A stretch of 64,000 nt of DNA from Sedimentibacter saalensis (GCF_007830175.1 NZ_VLKH01000001.1:310001-374000), one strand, 5' to 3'. Counted from the stretch's first letter, positions 50,172 through 61,798 are shown. The notes: generated by a model not told the origin, from the sequence alone. Made by a program: numbers and translations.

Positions 50172-52322
50172 TCACTGTACTTCCTGCATCCATGAAGTAT
50201 GCTCTTTATTTTCTATGGTAAAATCAATTCTGTAGCCATTGTCAGCCATCTTGAGGGTCAAGTCAATTTCCTGTCCTTCTTTTGTTGCCTTTACTGCAGT
50301 TTCCTTGTTTTTCAGGAGTTCCTGAACATCTTTACTTGTCAGTGAAATTCCGTTATCTTCAAGAACCTTGTCATTCTTCCATATGGAAAATTTGCAAGAA
50401 GGAAAATTTTTATATCCTGTGCAGAAGAAATTTTTTTTGCTTTCATATACTTCTCTGCCACAGCGTGGGCATATGCCTACAGCATTGCTTTTCTTTTTGC
50501 TGCCCGTACTTTCAAAGCTCACATTTTTTGCAGAACTTAATTTGCCTTCCTTTATTATTTCAGCTACATACTTTTTTATGTCAACTATGAAATCCTTTGA
50601 GGATGCTTTTTTTTGTGCGATTTTTCCAAGCTCACTTTCCCATTCCCCTGTGAGGTCCGGCTTTTTAAGCTTTTCATGCACAATTTCAATGAGCTGTATT
50701 CCATTTTGGGTAGGCACCAGATTTTTTTTATTTCTTTTAATATAACCAACAGAAATTAACTTTTCTATTATTCCGGCTCTTGTGGCAGGAGTACCCAGCC
50801 CTATGGATTTCATTTCTTCCCTAAGCTTCTCGTCTTCTATTTGCTTACCTGCTGTTTCCATAGCAGTCAGGAGAGTTGCTTCCGTATATGGTTTCGGAGG
50901 AGAGGTTTTTTTTGTTACCACCTTAACTTCCTTGGGCATAATCTTGTCGTTGAGATTCAGATTTGTGGTTATTTCCTTGTCTTCCGAATCTTCCTTCACC
51001 TTGCCTAGCATTATATCTTCAATTTCCTTCCAGCCGGGTATGACAACTTTTTTTCCTCTTGCTTTGAACTTATCGCTTTCAATTTTAAGTTCAATGTCTG
51101 TCTGATCAAATTCCTGCTTCCTGTCAAGTACAGCAATGAATCTGGCAACAATGAGCCTCAGTATGTTTTCTTCTCTTTCAGGAAGCTTAATATTTGAAAC
51201 TGTCCTGATGTTAGGCGTAACAATTATGGCGTGATGGTCTGTAACCTTTGAGTCGTCAATTACTCTTTTGTCAGCATTGATCTTTTGCTTTAGCACCTTG
51301 TCCACGCAGTATTCAGAGCCTTTCCATCCTTGTTTAATGTTTTGAAGAATGTCGGTCAATTTTGATTTCATGTCCTTTGTCAGGTACCTGGAATCTGTTC
51401 TTGGATAGGTTGCCAGCTTGTATTTCTCGTAAAGGTTCTGGGCTGCATCAAGGGTCTGTTCAGCAGAATAACCATATCTTCTGTTTCCGTCCCTCTGCAG
51501 TTCTGTCAGGTCATACAATAAAGGCCTTTCAACCGTAGCCCTTTTCGTCTGCAGCTTTGTGACAGTTGCTTCCTTGTTCTGACACCTTGCTGCAATTTCC
51601 TCGGCCTTTTCCAATTCATCTATTCTTGTGCCATCCTTGTTAAACCAAGTGGCAGTAAACATTTCGCAGTCTGCAGCCACTTCATAAAATGGCTGAGAAA
51701 CAAACTCGTCGATTTCCTTCTGTCTTGACACTATAAGTGACAATGTTGGTGTCTGAACCCTTCCTATGGTCAGCATCTGGTTGTACTTAACCGTAAAAAG
51801 CCTTGTGGCATTTATTCCCACAAGCCAGTCTGCCTCTGAACGTGCCTTTGCGGACTGGTAAAGGGCAAAATATTCCTTGTTGTCCTTCAGGTCCTTGAAT
51901 CCTTCAAGAATTGCCTCGTCAGTCATGCTGCTTATCCAAAGTCTTCTGACAGGCTTATTACAGCCTGCGTTCACATAGACATAACCAAATATGAGCTGCC
52001 CTTCGCGGCCGGCGTCGGTTGCGCATATTATTTCGTCGATGCTGTCGTCAAGCATTAGCCTTTTTACTATTTCATATTGTTTTTCTGTGGAAGGATTGAC
52101 CATGTATTTAAATTGCCTTGGGAAAATAGGCAGGTCATTTACATTCCAGCTTTTATATTTAGGATCATATTCTTCCGGGTATGAAAGCTGAATCAAATGT
52201 CCTACACACCATGTTATTTTGTAATCCTGGCTTTCTATATAGCCGTCTCTTGAACGGTTTATGTTCAAAACCCTTGCAATGTCTTTTGCCACTGACGGTT
52301 TTTCAGTAACTATCAATTTCAT
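50172..52322 (-). CDS. topB: DNA topoisomerase III (type IA)
   Basis: The 716-residue enzyme starts MKLIVTEKPSVAKDIARVL with the TOPRIM domain, has CATDAGREGQLIFGYVY (acidic metal site), and the active-site tyrosine motif YPRTDSRYLTK at about residue 305. A C-terminal zinc ribbon (CPRCGREVYESKKNFFCTGY) follows. It relaxes supercoils and unlinks DNA via a single-strand break. GGAAGAATTTGT precedes the ATG at 52322; the earlier ATG belongs to leader sequence. Full length for plasmid- or chromosome-type TopB. Confidence 0.95.
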   Translation of the reverse strand: MKLIVTEKPSVAKDIARVLNINRSRDGYIESQDYKITWCVGHLIQLSYPEEYDPKYKSWNVNDLPIFPRQFKYMVNPSTEKQYEIVKRLMLDDSIDEIICATDAGREGQLIFGYVYVNAGCNKPVRRLWISSMTDEAILEGFKDLKDNKEYFALYQSAKARSEADWLVGINATRLFTVKYNQMLTIGRVQTPTLSLIVSRQKEIDEFVSQPFYEVAADCEMFTATWFNKDGTRIDELEKAEEIAARCQNKEATVTKLQTKRATVERPLLYDLTELQRDGNRRYGYSAEQTLDAAQNLYEKYKLATYPRTDSRYLTKDMKSKLTDILQNIKQGWKGSEYCVDKVLKQKINADKRVIDDSKVTDHHAIIVTPNIRTVSNIKLPEREENILRLIVARFIAVLDRKQEFDQTDIELKIESDKFKARGKKVVIPGWKEIEDIMLGKVKEDSEDKEITTNLNLNDKIMPKEVKVVTKKTSPPKPYTEATLLTAMETAGKQIEDEKLREEMKSIGLGTPATRAGIIEKLISVGYIKRNKKNLVPTQNGIQLIEIVHEKLKKPDLTGEWESELGKIAQKKASSKDFIVDIKKYVAEIIKEGKLSSAKNVSFESTGSKKKSNAVGICPRCGREVYESKKNFFCTGYKNFPSCKFSIWKNDKVLEDNGISLTSKDVQELLKNKETAVKATKEGQEIDLTLKMADNGYRIDFTIENKEHTSWMQEVQ

Positions 52323-52399
52323 ACAAATTCTTCCTTTTTTATTGCTTTGCCTGATTATTATAGCATAAAACCTGTTACATGTCCTTTCTTTTTTTGTTT

Positions 52400-52428
52400 T
52401 TAACATTATTGCTGCTCTTTCATATAAT
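52400..52428 (+). promoter_or_regulatory. Promoter of the ATPase-carrier operon
   Basis: TTAACA (52400-52405), 17-base spacer, TATAAT (52423-52428), about 30 bases before the TTG start at 52460. Confidence 0.65.
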
Positions 52429-52459
52429 ACAACATTAGTCTATGTAGGGAGGTATTCAT

Positions 52460-53524
52460 TTGAAGGAAAAGCATTTTTTTGCAGGCAACAATACATCGCA
52501 AGGTTTTTTCAGTTACTTTGACTATATTTTAAAACCGGATGAAGCAAGACACATTTATATTTTAAAGGGAGGACCCGGTGTTGGGAAAAGCACTTTCATG
52601 AAGAAATTTGCTCATGAAATGCTTAAGAAAGGTTACTCGGCAGAATTTATTCATTGTTCCAGCGACAATGAAAGCCTTGATGGTGTTGTGATTCCCGAAC
52701 TTAAAATTTCACTCATTGATGGCACAGCTCCTCACACTGTTGACCCATCCGTTCCCGGAGCAGTTGACGAAATAATTAATTTGGGTGTTTATCTGGACAA
52801 AAGTTCCCTTGAAAAGCACAAAGCACAAATTATGCAGCTCATAAAAAACAAATCAAATCTCTACAAAAGCGCCTACAGGTATCTTGGAGCTGCCGGAATC
52901 ATATCAGAAGAAATAAATTCTATTTATGACCAGTACATGAACCAGGATAAATTCAACAATCTTGTAAACAAAGCAAAGGAAATGTTGTTCCCGGATGTTC
53001 CGCGAAGATTAAAAAAAGGCAAGGCGAGAAAGCTTTTTGCTGAAAGTTACACTTCCGCAGGATATGTAAGCTACACCCCTTCTCTTTCAAGCGGCAAAAT
53101 AATCTGGGCAGTAGTTGGAGAAGACACAAATTACACATCATTGTTTTTAAAATCAATAGCAGAGGAAGCTTATGACAAAGGCCTGGATACAGAATGTTTC
53201 TTCAGACCACTTGACCCAACAAGGCTTCAGCATCTTTATATTCCTGAAAAAAATCTTTTTATCATGAGTGCAGAAACAAGCATGAGCGTACATTATGACG
53301 AAGTTTTCGACATGCACCTAATCATGGACACTGAAAGCATCAAGGCCCGCATTTCAGAAATTGAAAACAACCTCCACATGCATGACATGCTTATTAAAAA
53401 TGCCCTGGAAAAATTGTCAGCCACCAAAAAGGCTCATGAACTTCTTGAAATTTTTTATGTTAACAGCATGGACTTCAAAGGAGCAGATGAATGCTTCAGC
53501 AGTGTAATTTCAAAACATACATAA
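52460..53524 (+). CDS. P-loop ATPase of the PRK06851-like family
   Basis: The 354-residue protein has Walker A ILKGGPGVGKSTFMKKFAHE at about residue 33, repeated pattern in its second half (KIIWAVVGEDTNYTSLFLKSI), and no membrane segment. It matches the uncharacterised family of duplicated P-loop proteins known in Clostridia; the biological role is unknown. The start is a TTG, supported by GGGAGG seven bases before and the promoter upstream; no ATG in frame is nearer. It is followed by a carrier 19 bases later, so the two likely work together. Confidence 0.82.
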   Translation: MKEKHFFAGNNTSQGFFSYFDYILKPDEARHIYILKGGPGVGKSTFMKKFAHEMLKKGYSAEFIHCSSDNESLDGVVIPELKISLIDGTAPHTVDPSVPGAVDEIINLGVYLDKSSLEKHKAQIMQLIKNKSNLYKSAYRYLGAAGIISEEINSIYDQYMNQDKFNNLVNKAKEMLFPDVPRRLKKGKARKLFAESYTSAGYVSYTPSLSSGKIIWAVVGEDTNYTSLFLKSIAEEAYDKGLDTECFFRPLDPTRLQHLYIPEKNLFIMSAETSMSVHYDEVFDMHLIMDTESIKARISEIENNLHMHDMLIKNALEKLSATKKAHELLEIFYVNSMDFKGADECFSSVISKHT

Positions 53525-53543
53525 AATTCAAGGAGGTTTATTT

Positions 53544-54908
53544 ATGGTTCTAACTTCAATGCACTATCTGTATATGGTGATGGTTGTCATCATCCTGGTA
53601 ATCATGCTCATGAAAAAGGATATTGTTATTCCTTGCATAATCGGCATTTTCGCAATGGGTTACCTTTATTCCGGCAGTATTGTTGTGGCTGTTCAGTCAA
53701 TTTTCAACACTCTCATTTATGCGGGCAATGAATTTTGGGGTATTATTGTTATTATTTCCCTTGTGGTTGCAATGTCTAAAGCATTGCAGGAAGTTGGGGC
53801 TGACGTCTTGATAATGTCTCCTATAAAAAAGGTGATGGTAAATCAATCCATGGCATTTTGGGCAATAGGCATAACCATGATGATCATTTCATGGCTGGTT
53901 TGGCCTAGTCCTGCAGTACCTCTTGTAGGGGCTGTACTGCTTCCGGCAGCAATGAAAACAGGGCTTCCTGCTATATATGCAGCTGTGGCCATGAACCTGT
54001 TCGGGCACGGCATTGCACTTTCCAGTGACTTCTTCATTCAAGGAGCTCCATCCATTACTGCTGCAGGAGCAGGAGTAGAAGTTACGGAAATAATTTCCGC
54101 TTCTGTGCCTATATGGCTAACCATGTCTGTAGTGACCGTTGCAGTTGCATTTTTCATGATGAAAAGAGATTTGAAGAAAAATCCTCAGCTTTATGTTCAT
54201 CACGAAATGGAAGCTTCTGAAGTTAAGGTTCCGGGAAAGACAGCAAAAGCAATTGCCATATTCACACCTCTGGCATTCATACTTGACATTGCAGCAATGT
54301 TAAAACTAAAACTTGCAGGAGGAGATGCCACAGCTCTTGTAGGTGGAACAGCAATCATAATAATGCTGGTAACGGTGCTCACAAGCTTTAACCCAAAGGA
54401 TGGATTTGAAATTACGGTTGATTATATCAAGAAAGGATTCTCTTTTGGAATAACAGTATTTGCTCCGGTTATATTCATAGGAGGATTTTTCTTCCTCGGA
54501 AACCAAGGAGGAGCTACGGCAGTTTTCGGCGAAGGGGCTCCGGGCATATTGAATGAAATCAGCATATTCCTTTCGGAAAATGTTCAGATGACAAAGTTCT
54601 CTACAATTTTAACCCAGTCTGCAGTATCCGTAATCACAGGACTTGACGGTTCCGGATTCTCAGGTCTTCCCATTGTTGGAACACTGGCATACACATTTTC
54701 AAATGTAATAGATATTAATATGGCAGGGCTTGCTGCTCTAGGTCAGGTAATCACTGTGTGGTTTGACGGCGGAACAGTAATTCCTTGGGCTGTTATTCCT
54801 GTTGCTGCTATATGTAATGTAAATCCTCAGGACCTTGCAAGAAAGAATCTCATACCTGTTCTGTGCGGTATAGCTGCAGCAATAGCAATATCAATGATAA
54901 TACTATAA
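53544..54908 (+). CDS. Integral membrane carrier, ion-transporter-superfamily type
   Basis: This 454-residue protein has about eleven to twelve hydrophobic segments in an arrangement suggestive of the ion transporter superfamily (citrate, dicarboxylate, anion carriers), with helical re-entrant features around WPSPAVPLVGAVLLPAAM and GLDGSGFSGLPIVGTLAYTF. The substrate cannot be read. AAGGAGGTTTATTT precedes the ATG. It is the second gene of a two-gene operon with a P-loop ATPase of unknown role. Convergent with uvrA across a strong hairpin. Confidence 0.75.
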   Translation: MVLTSMHYLYMVMVVIILVIMLMKKDIVIPCIIGIFAMGYLYSGSIVVAVQSIFNTLIYAGNEFWGIIVIISLVVAMSKALQEVGADVLIMSPIKKVMVNQSMAFWAIGITMMIISWLVWPSPAVPLVGAVLLPAAMKTGLPAIYAAVAMNLFGHGIALSSDFFIQGAPSITAAGAGVEVTEIISASVPIWLTMSVVTVAVAFFMMKRDLKKNPQLYVHHEMEASEVKVPGKTAKAIAIFTPLAFILDIAAMLKLKLAGGDATALVGGTAIIIMLVTVLTSFNPKDGFEITVDYIKKGFSFGITVFAPVIFIGGFFFLGNQGGATAVFGEGAPGILNEISIFLSENVQMTKFSTILTQSAVSVITGLDGSGFSGLPIVGTLAYTFSNVIDINMAGLAALGQVITVWFDGGTVIPWAVIPVAAICNVNPQDLARKNLIPVLCGIAAAIAISMIIL

Positions 54909-55018
54909 ACAATGAAGAATTAATAATTAAGAATGAAAAATGAATGAAGGGAATTTTGCCTCAGCAAAATTCCCTCCTTTAATTCTTAATTCTTCACTCT
55001 TCATTCTTAATTAATTAA
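54909..55018. terminator. Large bidirectional terminator between carrier and uvrA
   Basis: AAGGGAATTTTGC pairs with GCAAAATTCCCT around CTCA, and the outer AATTAAGAATGAA-type tracts pair as well, giving an almost full-length palindrome. The AT outer tracts resemble a known clostridial repeat; both convergent genes would be terminated. Confidence 0.8.
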
Positions 55019-57835
55019 TTAATGTTTCATTACTTTTTTCAGATATTGTCCTGTGTAGGATTTTTTCACCTTTGCCACTTCTTCCGGAGTTCCCTGGGCA
55101 ACTATTGTTCCGCCGCCGTCTCCTCCTTCGGGACCTAAATCAATAACAAAGTCTGCTGTCTTGATAACATCCAGGTTATGTTCTATGACAACAACCGAAT
55201 TTCCTGCCTCAACAAGCTTGTTTAAAACTTCAACCAGCATGTGAATATCAGCTATGTGAAGCCCTGTAGTAGGCTCATCCAAAACATACACTGTCTTTCC
55301 TGTTCCTTTTTTGCTCAGCTCATATGCTAATTTAACACGCTGTGCTTCTCCCCCGGACAATTCCGTTGAAGGCTGGCCAAGCTTCACATATCCCAATCCC
55401 ACATCATTGAGTGTCTTAATCTTGTTGTATATCTTAGGAATATTTTCAAAGAATTCCAATGATTCCTCTATGGTCATGTCAAGAACTTCTGCAATATTTT
55501 TCCCCTTGTACTTAACTTCAAGAGTTTCTCTGTTGTATCTCTTGCCCTTGCACACATCACATGGAACATACACGTCGGGAAGAAAATGCATTTCGATTTT
55601 CAATATGCCATCGCCGCGGCAAGCTTCACATCTGCCGCCCTTAACATTGAAGCTGAACCTTCCCTTTTGATAGCCTCTTTCCTTTGCTTCAAGAGTCATT
55701 GAAAAGATATCTCTGATATAATCAAATACTCCTGTATATGTGGCAGGGTTTGACCTTGGAGTTCTTCCAATAGGGGACTGGTCAATGGTAATTATTTTAT
55801 CGATATTTTCAATGCCCAGCATCTCGTCGAACTTACCTGGTTTATTGCTGTTTTTGAACAACTTCTGGTGCAATCCCTTTGACAGTATTTCGTTTATCAA
55901 TGAACTTTTTCCTGAACCCGATACACCTGTTACAGCACACAAGACGCCCAATGGAATTTTGACATCAAGATTTTTCAGATTGTTTTCTCTGGCACCTTTT
56001 ATTTCAATAAACCTTTCAGGCACTCTTCTTACTTCAGGTATTTCTATCTTTATCCTTCCGCTTAAATATTGACCTGTTATGGAGTTCTGGTTGTTTTTTA
56101 TGTCTTCAAATGTTCCCTGTGCTACAACCTCGCCTCCATGGACACCTGCACCGGGGCCAATGTCCAATATATAATCGGCACTTTCCATGGTTTCTTCGTC
56201 ATGTTCAACAACTATAAGGGTGTTTCCCAAGTCAGTAAGGTTTCTCAAAGTCTTAATGAGCATGCTGTTGTCTCTTTGGTGAAGACCAATGCTGGGTTCA
56301 TCCAGCACATAAAGCACTCCCACAAGACTTGAACCGATTTGTGTTGCCAGTCTTATACGCTGGGATTCTCCTCCGGACAATGTTCCGGCATTTCTTTCCA
56401 AAGTGAGATATGTGAGCCCCACATCTGATAAAAACTGAAGTCTTGAATTGATTTCTTTGATTATCTCGCTGCCGATTATCTTGTTAATAGGGCTTAGCTC
56501 AAGCTCATTAAAAAACTTCAGACTTTTCAAGACTGAAAACTGAGTTACCTCATAAATATTCTTGTTTCCTACCTTTACTGCAAGGCTGACAGGATTTAAT
56601 CTGGCTCCGTGACATACAGGGCACAAACTTTCATACATGTAATCTTCAATCCACTCTCTCATTTCAGGAGACCTTGTTTCCATGTACCTTCTTTGAAGGT
56701 TTGTCACAACCCCTTCAAATTCTCTCTTATATGTTTTATTCTCGCTTTGATACTTGCTGTAAAAATCTACTGTAATTTCTCTTCCATTTGTTCCATACAA
56801 AATTTCATCTATGAATTCTTTTGGAGCTTCTGAAAGTGGTTTTGAAACGTCAAATTTGTGGTAATCAGCTATTGCCCTGAATATCTGGTAATAATAACCA
56901 TCTTCATCTGCTCCGTAAGGAGCAATTGCTCTTTCGCCGATTGTTTTTGAATAATCAGGAATTACCAAATCAGGATCAATTTCTTTTTTTACTCCCAGAC
57001 CGTTGCATTCAGGGCATGCACCAATGGGGTTGTTAAAGGAAAACATCCTTGGGGATATTTCTCCGAAGCCTATTCCGCAGTCTGTACATGCAAATTTAGT
57101 GCTCATGAGAAGCTCTTCCTGCCCCATGACATCAATGAGAACCATTCCGTTAGACATCTCCAGAGCTGTTTCTACTGAATCCACAAGTCTTTTTTGTATT
57201 CCTTCCTTTACAATTAATCTGTCTATAACAACTTCAATGCTGTGCTTTTTGTTTTTATCCAGATTAATTTCTTCTTCTAATTCCATGAGCTCCCCGTCAA
57301 CTCTCACTCTGACGTATCCATCTTTTTTAATGTTTTCAAGAAGCTTTTTGTGGGTGCCTTTTGCCCCCCTTACCATTGGAGCCAAAATTTGTATTTTTGT
57401 TCTTTCTTCATATTCCAGAACCTTGTCTGTTATCTGGTCCACTGTCTGAGTTGTAATTGGTCTTCCGCAGTTAGGACAGTGAGGAGTTCCGACTCTCGCA
57501 TACAACAGTCTGTAATAGTCATAAATTTCTGTTACGGTTCCCACAGTTGAACGGGGATTCTTGCTTGTTGTCTTCTGATCTATGGATATGGCAGGAGACA
57601 ACCCTTCGATTGATTCCACATCCGGTTTATCCATTTGTCCCAGGAACATGCGGGCATATGAAGACAAACTTTCAACGTAGCGTCTCTGTCCCTCTGCATA
57701 AATTGTATCAAATGCAAGAGATGTTTTTCCGGAGCCGCTCACTCCGGTGAAAACAATCAATTTATCTCTTGGAAGCTCAACTGAAATATTCTTCAGGTTA
57801 TTTTCCTTCGCTCCCTTAATTATAATTTTGTCCAT
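55019..57835 (-). CDS. uvrA: Excinuclease ABC subunit A
   Basis: The 938-residue protein has two ABC ATPase modules: Walker [18 protein letters not shown] and [17 protein letters not shown], signatures [12 protein letters not shown] and [12 protein letters not shown], Walker [13 protein letters not shown] and [12 protein letters not shown], and zinc sites [16 protein letters not shown] and CEACRGDG. It recognises DNA damage with UvrB at the start of nucleotide excision repair. AAAGGATAAACA precedes the ATG. Follows uvrB by 11 bases; full length. Confidence 0.98.
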   Translation of the reverse strand: MDKIIIKGAKENNLKNISVELPRDKLIVFTGVSGSGKTSLAFDTIYAEGQRRYVESLSSYARMFLGQMDKPDVESIEGLSPAISIDQKTTSKNPRSTVGTVTEIYDYYRLLYARVGTPHCPNCGRPITTQTVDQITDKVLEYEERTKIQILAPMVRGAKGTHKKLLENIKKDGYVRVRVDGELMELEEEINLDKNKKHSIEVVIDRLIVKEGIQKRLVDSVETALEMSNGMVLIDVMGQEELLMSTKFACTDCGIGFGEISPRMFSFNNPIGACPECNGLGVKKEIDPDLVIPDYSKTIGERAIAPYGADEDGYYYQIFRAIADYHKFDVSKPLSEAPKEFIDEILYGTNGREITVDFYSKYQSENKTYKREFEGVVTNLQRRYMETRSPEMREWIEDYMYESLCPVCHGARLNPVSLAVKVGNKNIYEVTQFSVLKSLKFFNELELSPINKIIGSEIIKEINSRLQFLSDVGLTYLTLERNAGTLSGGESQRIRLATQIGSSLVGVLYVLDEPSIGLHQRDNSMLIKTLRNLTDLGNTLIVVEHDEETMESADYILDIGPGAGVHGGEVVAQGTFEDIKNNQNSITGQYLSGRIKIEIPEVRRVPERFIEIKGARENNLKNLDVKIPLGVLCAVTGVSGSGKSSLINEILSKGLHQKLFKNSNKPGKFDEMLGIENIDKIITIDQSPIGRTPRSNPATYTGVFDYIRDIFSMTLEAKERGYQKGRFSFNVKGGRCEACRGDGILKIEMHFLPDVYVPCDVCKGKRYNRETLEVKYKGKNIAEVLDMTIEESLEFFENIPKIYNKIKTLNDVGLGYVKLGQPSTELSGGEAQRVKLAYELSKKGTGKTVYVLDEPTTGLHIADIHMLVEVLNKLVEAGNSVVVIEHNLDVIKTADFVIDLGPEGGDGGGTIVAQGTPEEVAKVKKSYTGQYLKKVMKH

Positions 57836-57846
57836 TGTTTATCCTT

Positions 57847-59829
57847 TCACTCAACAACCAGTGCGATGTTGTTCTGAATTTTTATATCTTTTATCTGATC
57901 TCTTAAGTGAGCTGCTTTTTCAAATTCCAGGTTTTCAGCAGCTTTGCGCATTTCTTTTTCAAGCTCGATGATGTATGAATTGACATCCTTAACATCATCC
58001 TTGGTCTTGTAATGTTTTTCTTCCTCTGCTGCCTTTGTTGCCTCAATTATGTCTCTCACACCCTTGATTATGGACTGTGGAGTGATGTTGTGCTGTTTGT
58101 TGTACTCATCCTGAATTTTTCTTCTTCTGTTTGTTTCATTTATTGCTCTATCCATGGAACCTGTCATTTTGTCAGCATACATTATTACTCTGCCATCCAC
58201 GTTGCGGGCTGCTCTTCCCACAGTCTGAATGAGAGATGTTTCCGAGCGCAGGAATCCTTCCTTGTCGGCATCAAGAATGGCAACAAGGGAAACTTCAGGC
58301 AAGTCAAGACCTTCTCTCAAAAGGTTTATTCCCACAAGCACGTCAAATTCTCCCACTCTCAGGTCTCTGATTATTTCCATTCTTTCAAGTGTATCAATGT
58401 CCGAATGAAGATACCTTACCCTTATGCCTGTATTCTTGAAATAAGCTGTAAGGTCTTCAGCCATTTTCTTAGTAAGGGTTGTAACAAGAACCCTTTGATT
58501 TTTTGATGTTGATTTTTTTATTTCATTGAGCAAATCGTCAATCTGATTAGCAACGGGACGAACATAAATTGGAGGATCAAGAAGCCCTGTAGGGCGGATG
58601 ATCTGCTCAGCAACATTCTGAGAATGTTCCGTTTCATATGGTCCCGGGGTTGCGCTTACAAACACAACCTGGTTAATTATTTTTTCAAATTCATCAAATT
58701 TCAGCGGCCTGTTGTCAAGAGCCGAAGGAAGTCTGAAGCCGTAATCCACAAGCGTGGTTTTTCTGGCTCTGTCTCCGTTGTACATTCCCCTTACCTGAGG
58801 AACTGAAACGTGTGACTCATCTATTATCATCAAGAAATCCTTTGGAAAATAGTCCAGAAGCGTGAATGGTCTCATGCCTGGCTGGAGGTTGTTTATATGC
58901 CTGGAATAGTTTTCTATTCCGTTGCAGTATCCCATTTCCTGAAGCATTTCCACGTCATAGTTCGTTCTTTGCTCAAGTCTTTGCATCTCCAGAAGTTTGT
59001 TTTCACTTTCAAAAGTTTTAAGTCTTTCTGCAAGCTCCTCTTTTATGCTTACAACTGCTCTTTGAACATTTTCTTCCGTTGTGGCATAGTGAGTTGCAGG
59101 AAAAATTGAAATATGGTTTCTCCTGCCTATGAGTTCTCCTGTGACTGTGTTTATTTCTGTTATTCTGTCGATCTCATCGCCGAAAAATTCAACCCTGATT
59201 GCATTTTCAGAAGATGATGCAGGGAATATTTCAACTGTGTCTCCTCTGACGCGAAACGTCCCTCGTGTAAAGCTTATGTCATTTCTTTTGTATTGAATTT
59301 CCACAAGCTTCTTTATAGTTTCTTCTCTTCCCTTTTCCATTCCCGGTCTAAGAGACAAAACAAGATTTTCATAGTCAATAGGGCTCCCCAAGCCATATAT
59401 GCATGAAACGCTGGCTACAATTATTACATCTTTTCTTTCAAAAAGAGAAGCAGTTGCCGAGTGTCTCAGTTTATCTATTTCATCGTTGATGGATGCATCC
59501 TTTTCAATAAAAGTGTCGCTGCTGGGCACGTAAGCCTCAGGCTGATAGTAGTCGTAGTAGCTTACAAAGTACTCAACTGCATTGTCCGGAAAAAACTCTT
59601 TAAATTCCGAGCACAGCTGTGCTGCCAGCGTCTTGTTGTGGGCAAGAATCAGCGTAGGTTTTTGAACCTTTTCGATGATGTTTGCCATGGTGAAGGTTTT
59701 TCCTGAACCTGTTACACCAAGAAGGGTCTGATACTTTAAATTTTTCTCTAAACCTTCCGTAATTTTAAGAATAGCCTCCGGCTGGTCGCCTGTTGGCCTG
59801 AATTCTGATTTTATTTTAAATTCTCCCAT
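57847..59829 (-). CDS. uvrB: Excinuclease ABC subunit B
   Basis: This 660-residue helicase-like protein has Walker [17 protein letters not shown], the beta-hairpin region [20 protein letters not shown] that clamps damaged DNA, the DEAD-like motif MIIDESH, and a C-terminal UVR domain [20 protein letters not shown] that binds UvrC. It takes over the lesion from UvrA. GAGGTGCGTT precedes the ATG. Forms uvrBA operon; uvrC is not in the window. A LexA box (GAACNNNNGTTC-like) was looked for and a partial GCGAACATACG is seen upstream, near 59850, but it is not convincing. Confidence 0.98.
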   Translation of the reverse strand: MGEFKIKSEFRPTGDQPEAILKITEGLEKNLKYQTLLGVTGSGKTFTMANIIEKVQKPTLILAHNKTLAAQLCSEFKEFFPDNAVEYFVSYYDYYQPEAYVPSSDTFIEKDASINDEIDKLRHSATASLFERKDVIIVASVSCIYGLGSPIDYENLVLSLRPGMEKGREETIKKLVEIQYKRNDISFTRGTFRVRGDTVEIFPASSSENAIRVEFFGDEIDRITEINTVTGELIGRRNHISIFPATHYATTEENVQRAVVSIKEELAERLKTFESENKLLEMQRLEQRTNYDVEMLQEMGYCNGIENYSRHINNLQPGMRPFTLLDYFPKDFLMIIDESHVSVPQVRGMYNGDRARKTTLVDYGFRLPSALDNRPLKFDEFEKIINQVVFVSATPGPYETEHSQNVAEQIIRPTGLLDPPIYVRPVANQIDDLLNEIKKSTSKNQRVLVTTLTKKMAEDLTAYFKNTGIRVRYLHSDIDTLERMEIIRDLRVGEFDVLVGINLLREGLDLPEVSLVAILDADKEGFLRSETSLIQTVGRAARNVDGRVIMYADKMTGSMDRAINETNRRRKIQDEYNKQHNITPQSIIKGVRDIIEATKAAEEEKHYKTKDDVKDVNSYIIELEKEMRKAAENLEFEKAAHLRDQIKDIKIQNNIALVVE

Positions 59830-59894
59830 AACGCACCTCTATACATAAACGTATGTTCGCTTCATTATATTACTTTTAGTATACATAGTCAACT

Positions 59895-59941
59895 AAAAAC
59901 TGCCTTATCATAATCCATTTTTTGGCATTGAAAAGGCAGTT
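59895..59941 (-). terminator. Terminator of the rph-rdgB-yfcE operon
   Basis: On the reverse strand ACTGCCTT pairs with AAGGCAGT around a 27-base loop, followed by TTTTAG, about a dozen bases after the yfcE stop at 59953. Confidence 0.75.
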
Positions 59942-59952
59942 GCATGTATTGT

Positions 59953-60435
59953 TTAATTTTCCAGCGTCATGACGCTGCATTTTATATCATTGTCTGTAAA
60001 TTCAAGTATACCGTAGCTTCCATTTCCCTTTCTTGGGAAAATTGTGCTTCCCGGGTTAAAAAACAATGTTTTGTCCATATATTCAGTCAGCTGGTCGTGG
60101 GTGTGCCCAAACAATACAACGTCAGCATTGTTTTCTTCAGCAAATTTCTTTAAGGCATCAAGATTGTATTTGACATTGTGGATGTGTCCATGTGTAATGA
60201 GAACATTTCTCCCCATTATTTCCTTGAAGATAATTCCTTTCTCTATAACATTGTAATCACAGTTTCCAGGAACCTGGTATACCGTGTTTATATTAAGTTT
60301 GTCCGCAAACTTCTGTGCATCATTGTACTTGTCACCGCAGTGGATTAAAATATCATAATCTCCATGTGTCTTGATTTCATTTATGTGGCTTTCAAACACT
60401 GCTCCGTGACTATCGCTAATTACCAGAACCTTCAC
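59953..60435 (-). CDS. YfcE/MJ0936-family metallophosphoesterase
   Basis: The 160-residue protein has the calcineurin-like metal motifs [27 protein letters not shown] and FGHTHDQ. The family hydrolyses phosphodiesters with manganese; physiological substrate is uncertain. Its ATG lies 20 bases inside the end of rdgB, so translation is coupled. Last gene of the rph-rdgB-yfcE set, an order common in Firmicutes. Confidence 0.93.
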   Translation of the reverse strand: MKVLVISDSHGAVFESHINEIKTHGDYDILIHCGDKYNDAQKFADKLNINTVYQVPGNCDYNVIEKGIIFKEIMGRNVLITHGHIHNVKYNLDALKKFAEENNADVVLFGHTHDQLTEYMDKTLFFNPGSTIFPRKGNGSYGILEFTDNDIKCSVMTLEN

Positions 60436-61030
60436 TTGCTTCCTCCAGCTTTTCCTTTAAATTCATGAGTGCATTTGCTCTATGACTTACTTGGTTTTTT
60501 TCTTCTTCTGTCATTTCAGAAAATGATTTATTCCATCCATCCACTATGAACAATGGATCATATCCAAAGCCGTTAGTTCCTCTTTCCTCAAATGCAATCT
60601 TGCCCTTGCATTCTCCTTCTGCCATCAGTCGACTTCCATCTTCCAAAACAACTGCCATCACTGTTTTAAATGTGGCAGTTCTTTTTTCCATTGGAACACC
60701 TTCAAGATTTTTAAGCAGAAGTTTGTTGTTGTCCTTGTAGGATACAGGCTCTCCTGCATATCTTGCAGAATAAACTCCGGGGTCTCCGTTTAATGCATCC
60801 ACAAAAAGTCCCGTGTCGTCGGCAATCACTATCCCCTTCACAAGTTTGTGAAGTTCTTCTGCTTTCTTGAATGCATTTCCTTCAAGAGTGTCCTTATCTT
60901 CTTCAACATCAAAATCCAAATATCCAAGATCGTCTTTTGACACCACATCAAAAATTGTGTTTTTGAGAATGTCTTTTATTTCATTTATTTTATGCTTATT
61001 TCCGCTGGATAAAATTATTTTTCTTCTCAT
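60416..61030 (-). CDS. rdgB: XTP/dITP diphosphatase (RdgB/HAM1)
   Basis: The 204-residue protein begins [18 protein letters not shown] and has [35 protein letters not shown] and SHRANAL, the hallmarks of the HAM1 family that removes non-canonical purine triphosphates to keep them out of DNA. The ATG overlaps the rph stop by four bases. Full length, no anomalies. Confidence 0.96.
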   Translation of the reverse strand: MRRKIILSSGNKHKINEIKDILKNTIFDVVSKDDLGYLDFDVEEDKDTLEGNAFKKAEELHKLVKGIVIADDTGLFVDALNGDPGVYSARYAGEPVSYKDNNKLLLKNLEGVPMEKRTATFKTVMAVVLEDGSRLMAEGECKGKIAFEERGTNGFGYDPLFIVDGWNKSFSEMTEEEKNQVSHRANALMNLKEKLEEASEGSGN

Positions 61031-61770
61031 TTTCCTATTTCCCCGCTGATTTCTTCTCCCAGAGCTTCTCTTTGTATATTATAAAGCTTCTGGCAGCCTG
61101 ATGTGGCCAAAGAAACAAGGTCCATAAACTCGCCCTGAGAAAATGTTGCTTCCTCTCCTGAGCCCTGAACTTCAACAAATTCGCCTTTGTTTGTCATAAC
61201 TATGTTCATGTCCACATCTGCTGCTGAATCCTCTTCATAGCACAAATCAAGTATTTTTTCTCCTCCGCTCAGTCCAACGCTAACTGCTGAAACAAATGCC
61301 TTTATGGGCATCTTTTCAATCATTTTTTTATCTATTAGGCCCTTGAATGCATCTGCCATGGCAACAAATGCACCGGTAATTGATGCAGTCCTTGTGCCCC
61401 CATCAGCCTGAATTACATCACAGTCTATCCAAATTGTTCTTTCACCTATAACGCCCAGGTCAACAACGGATCTCAGGCTTCTGCCTATGAGTCTTTGGAT
61501 TTCCTGAGACCTTCCGTCTATTTTCAATTTATTTATGTCCCTTGACTTCCTAGTAATTGTAGAGCCAGGTAGCATTGAATATTCTGCCGAAACCCATCCC
61601 TTGCCTGTTCCCTTCAAAAATGGAGGAACCCTTTCCTCAACCATTGCAGTACAAATTACTTTTGTGTTTCCTACCTCTATTAAAACTGAACCGTCGGGAT
61701 GCATCAAATAATTTCTTGTTATTTTTACATTTCTCAGTTCATCGTTTTGTCTGTTGTCAATTCTGTTCAT
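61027..61770 (-). CDS. rph: Ribonuclease PH
   Basis: This 247-residue phosphorolytic 3'-5' exoribonuclease trims tRNA precursors. Visible are [67 protein letters not shown] and [12 protein letters not shown], all standard. The ATG at 61770 follows AAAGGAGTAATT; an earlier ATG at 61788 belongs to the leader. Heads the operon rph-rdgB-yfcE and is divergent from the IclR gene. Confidence 0.97.
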   Translation of the reverse strand: MNRIDNRQNDELRNVKITRNYLMHPDGSVLIEVGNTKVICTAMVEERVPPFLKGTGKGWVSAEYSMLPGSTITRKSRDINKLKIDGRSQEIQRLIGRSLRSVVDLGVIGERTIWIDCDVIQADGGTRTASITGAFVAMADAFKGLIDKKMIEKMPIKAFVSAVSVGLSGGEKILDLCYEEDSAADVDMNIVMTNKGEFVEVQGSGEEATFSQGEFMDLVSLATSGCQKLYNIQREALGEEISGEIGK

Positions 61771-61798
61771 AATTACTCCTTTTTTCAATTCTGGAATT

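Noticed and set aside
59835-59860. LexA/SOS box before uvrB
   Set aside because: Only a partial GCGAACATACG-like string is present; the two half-sites do not match well enough.
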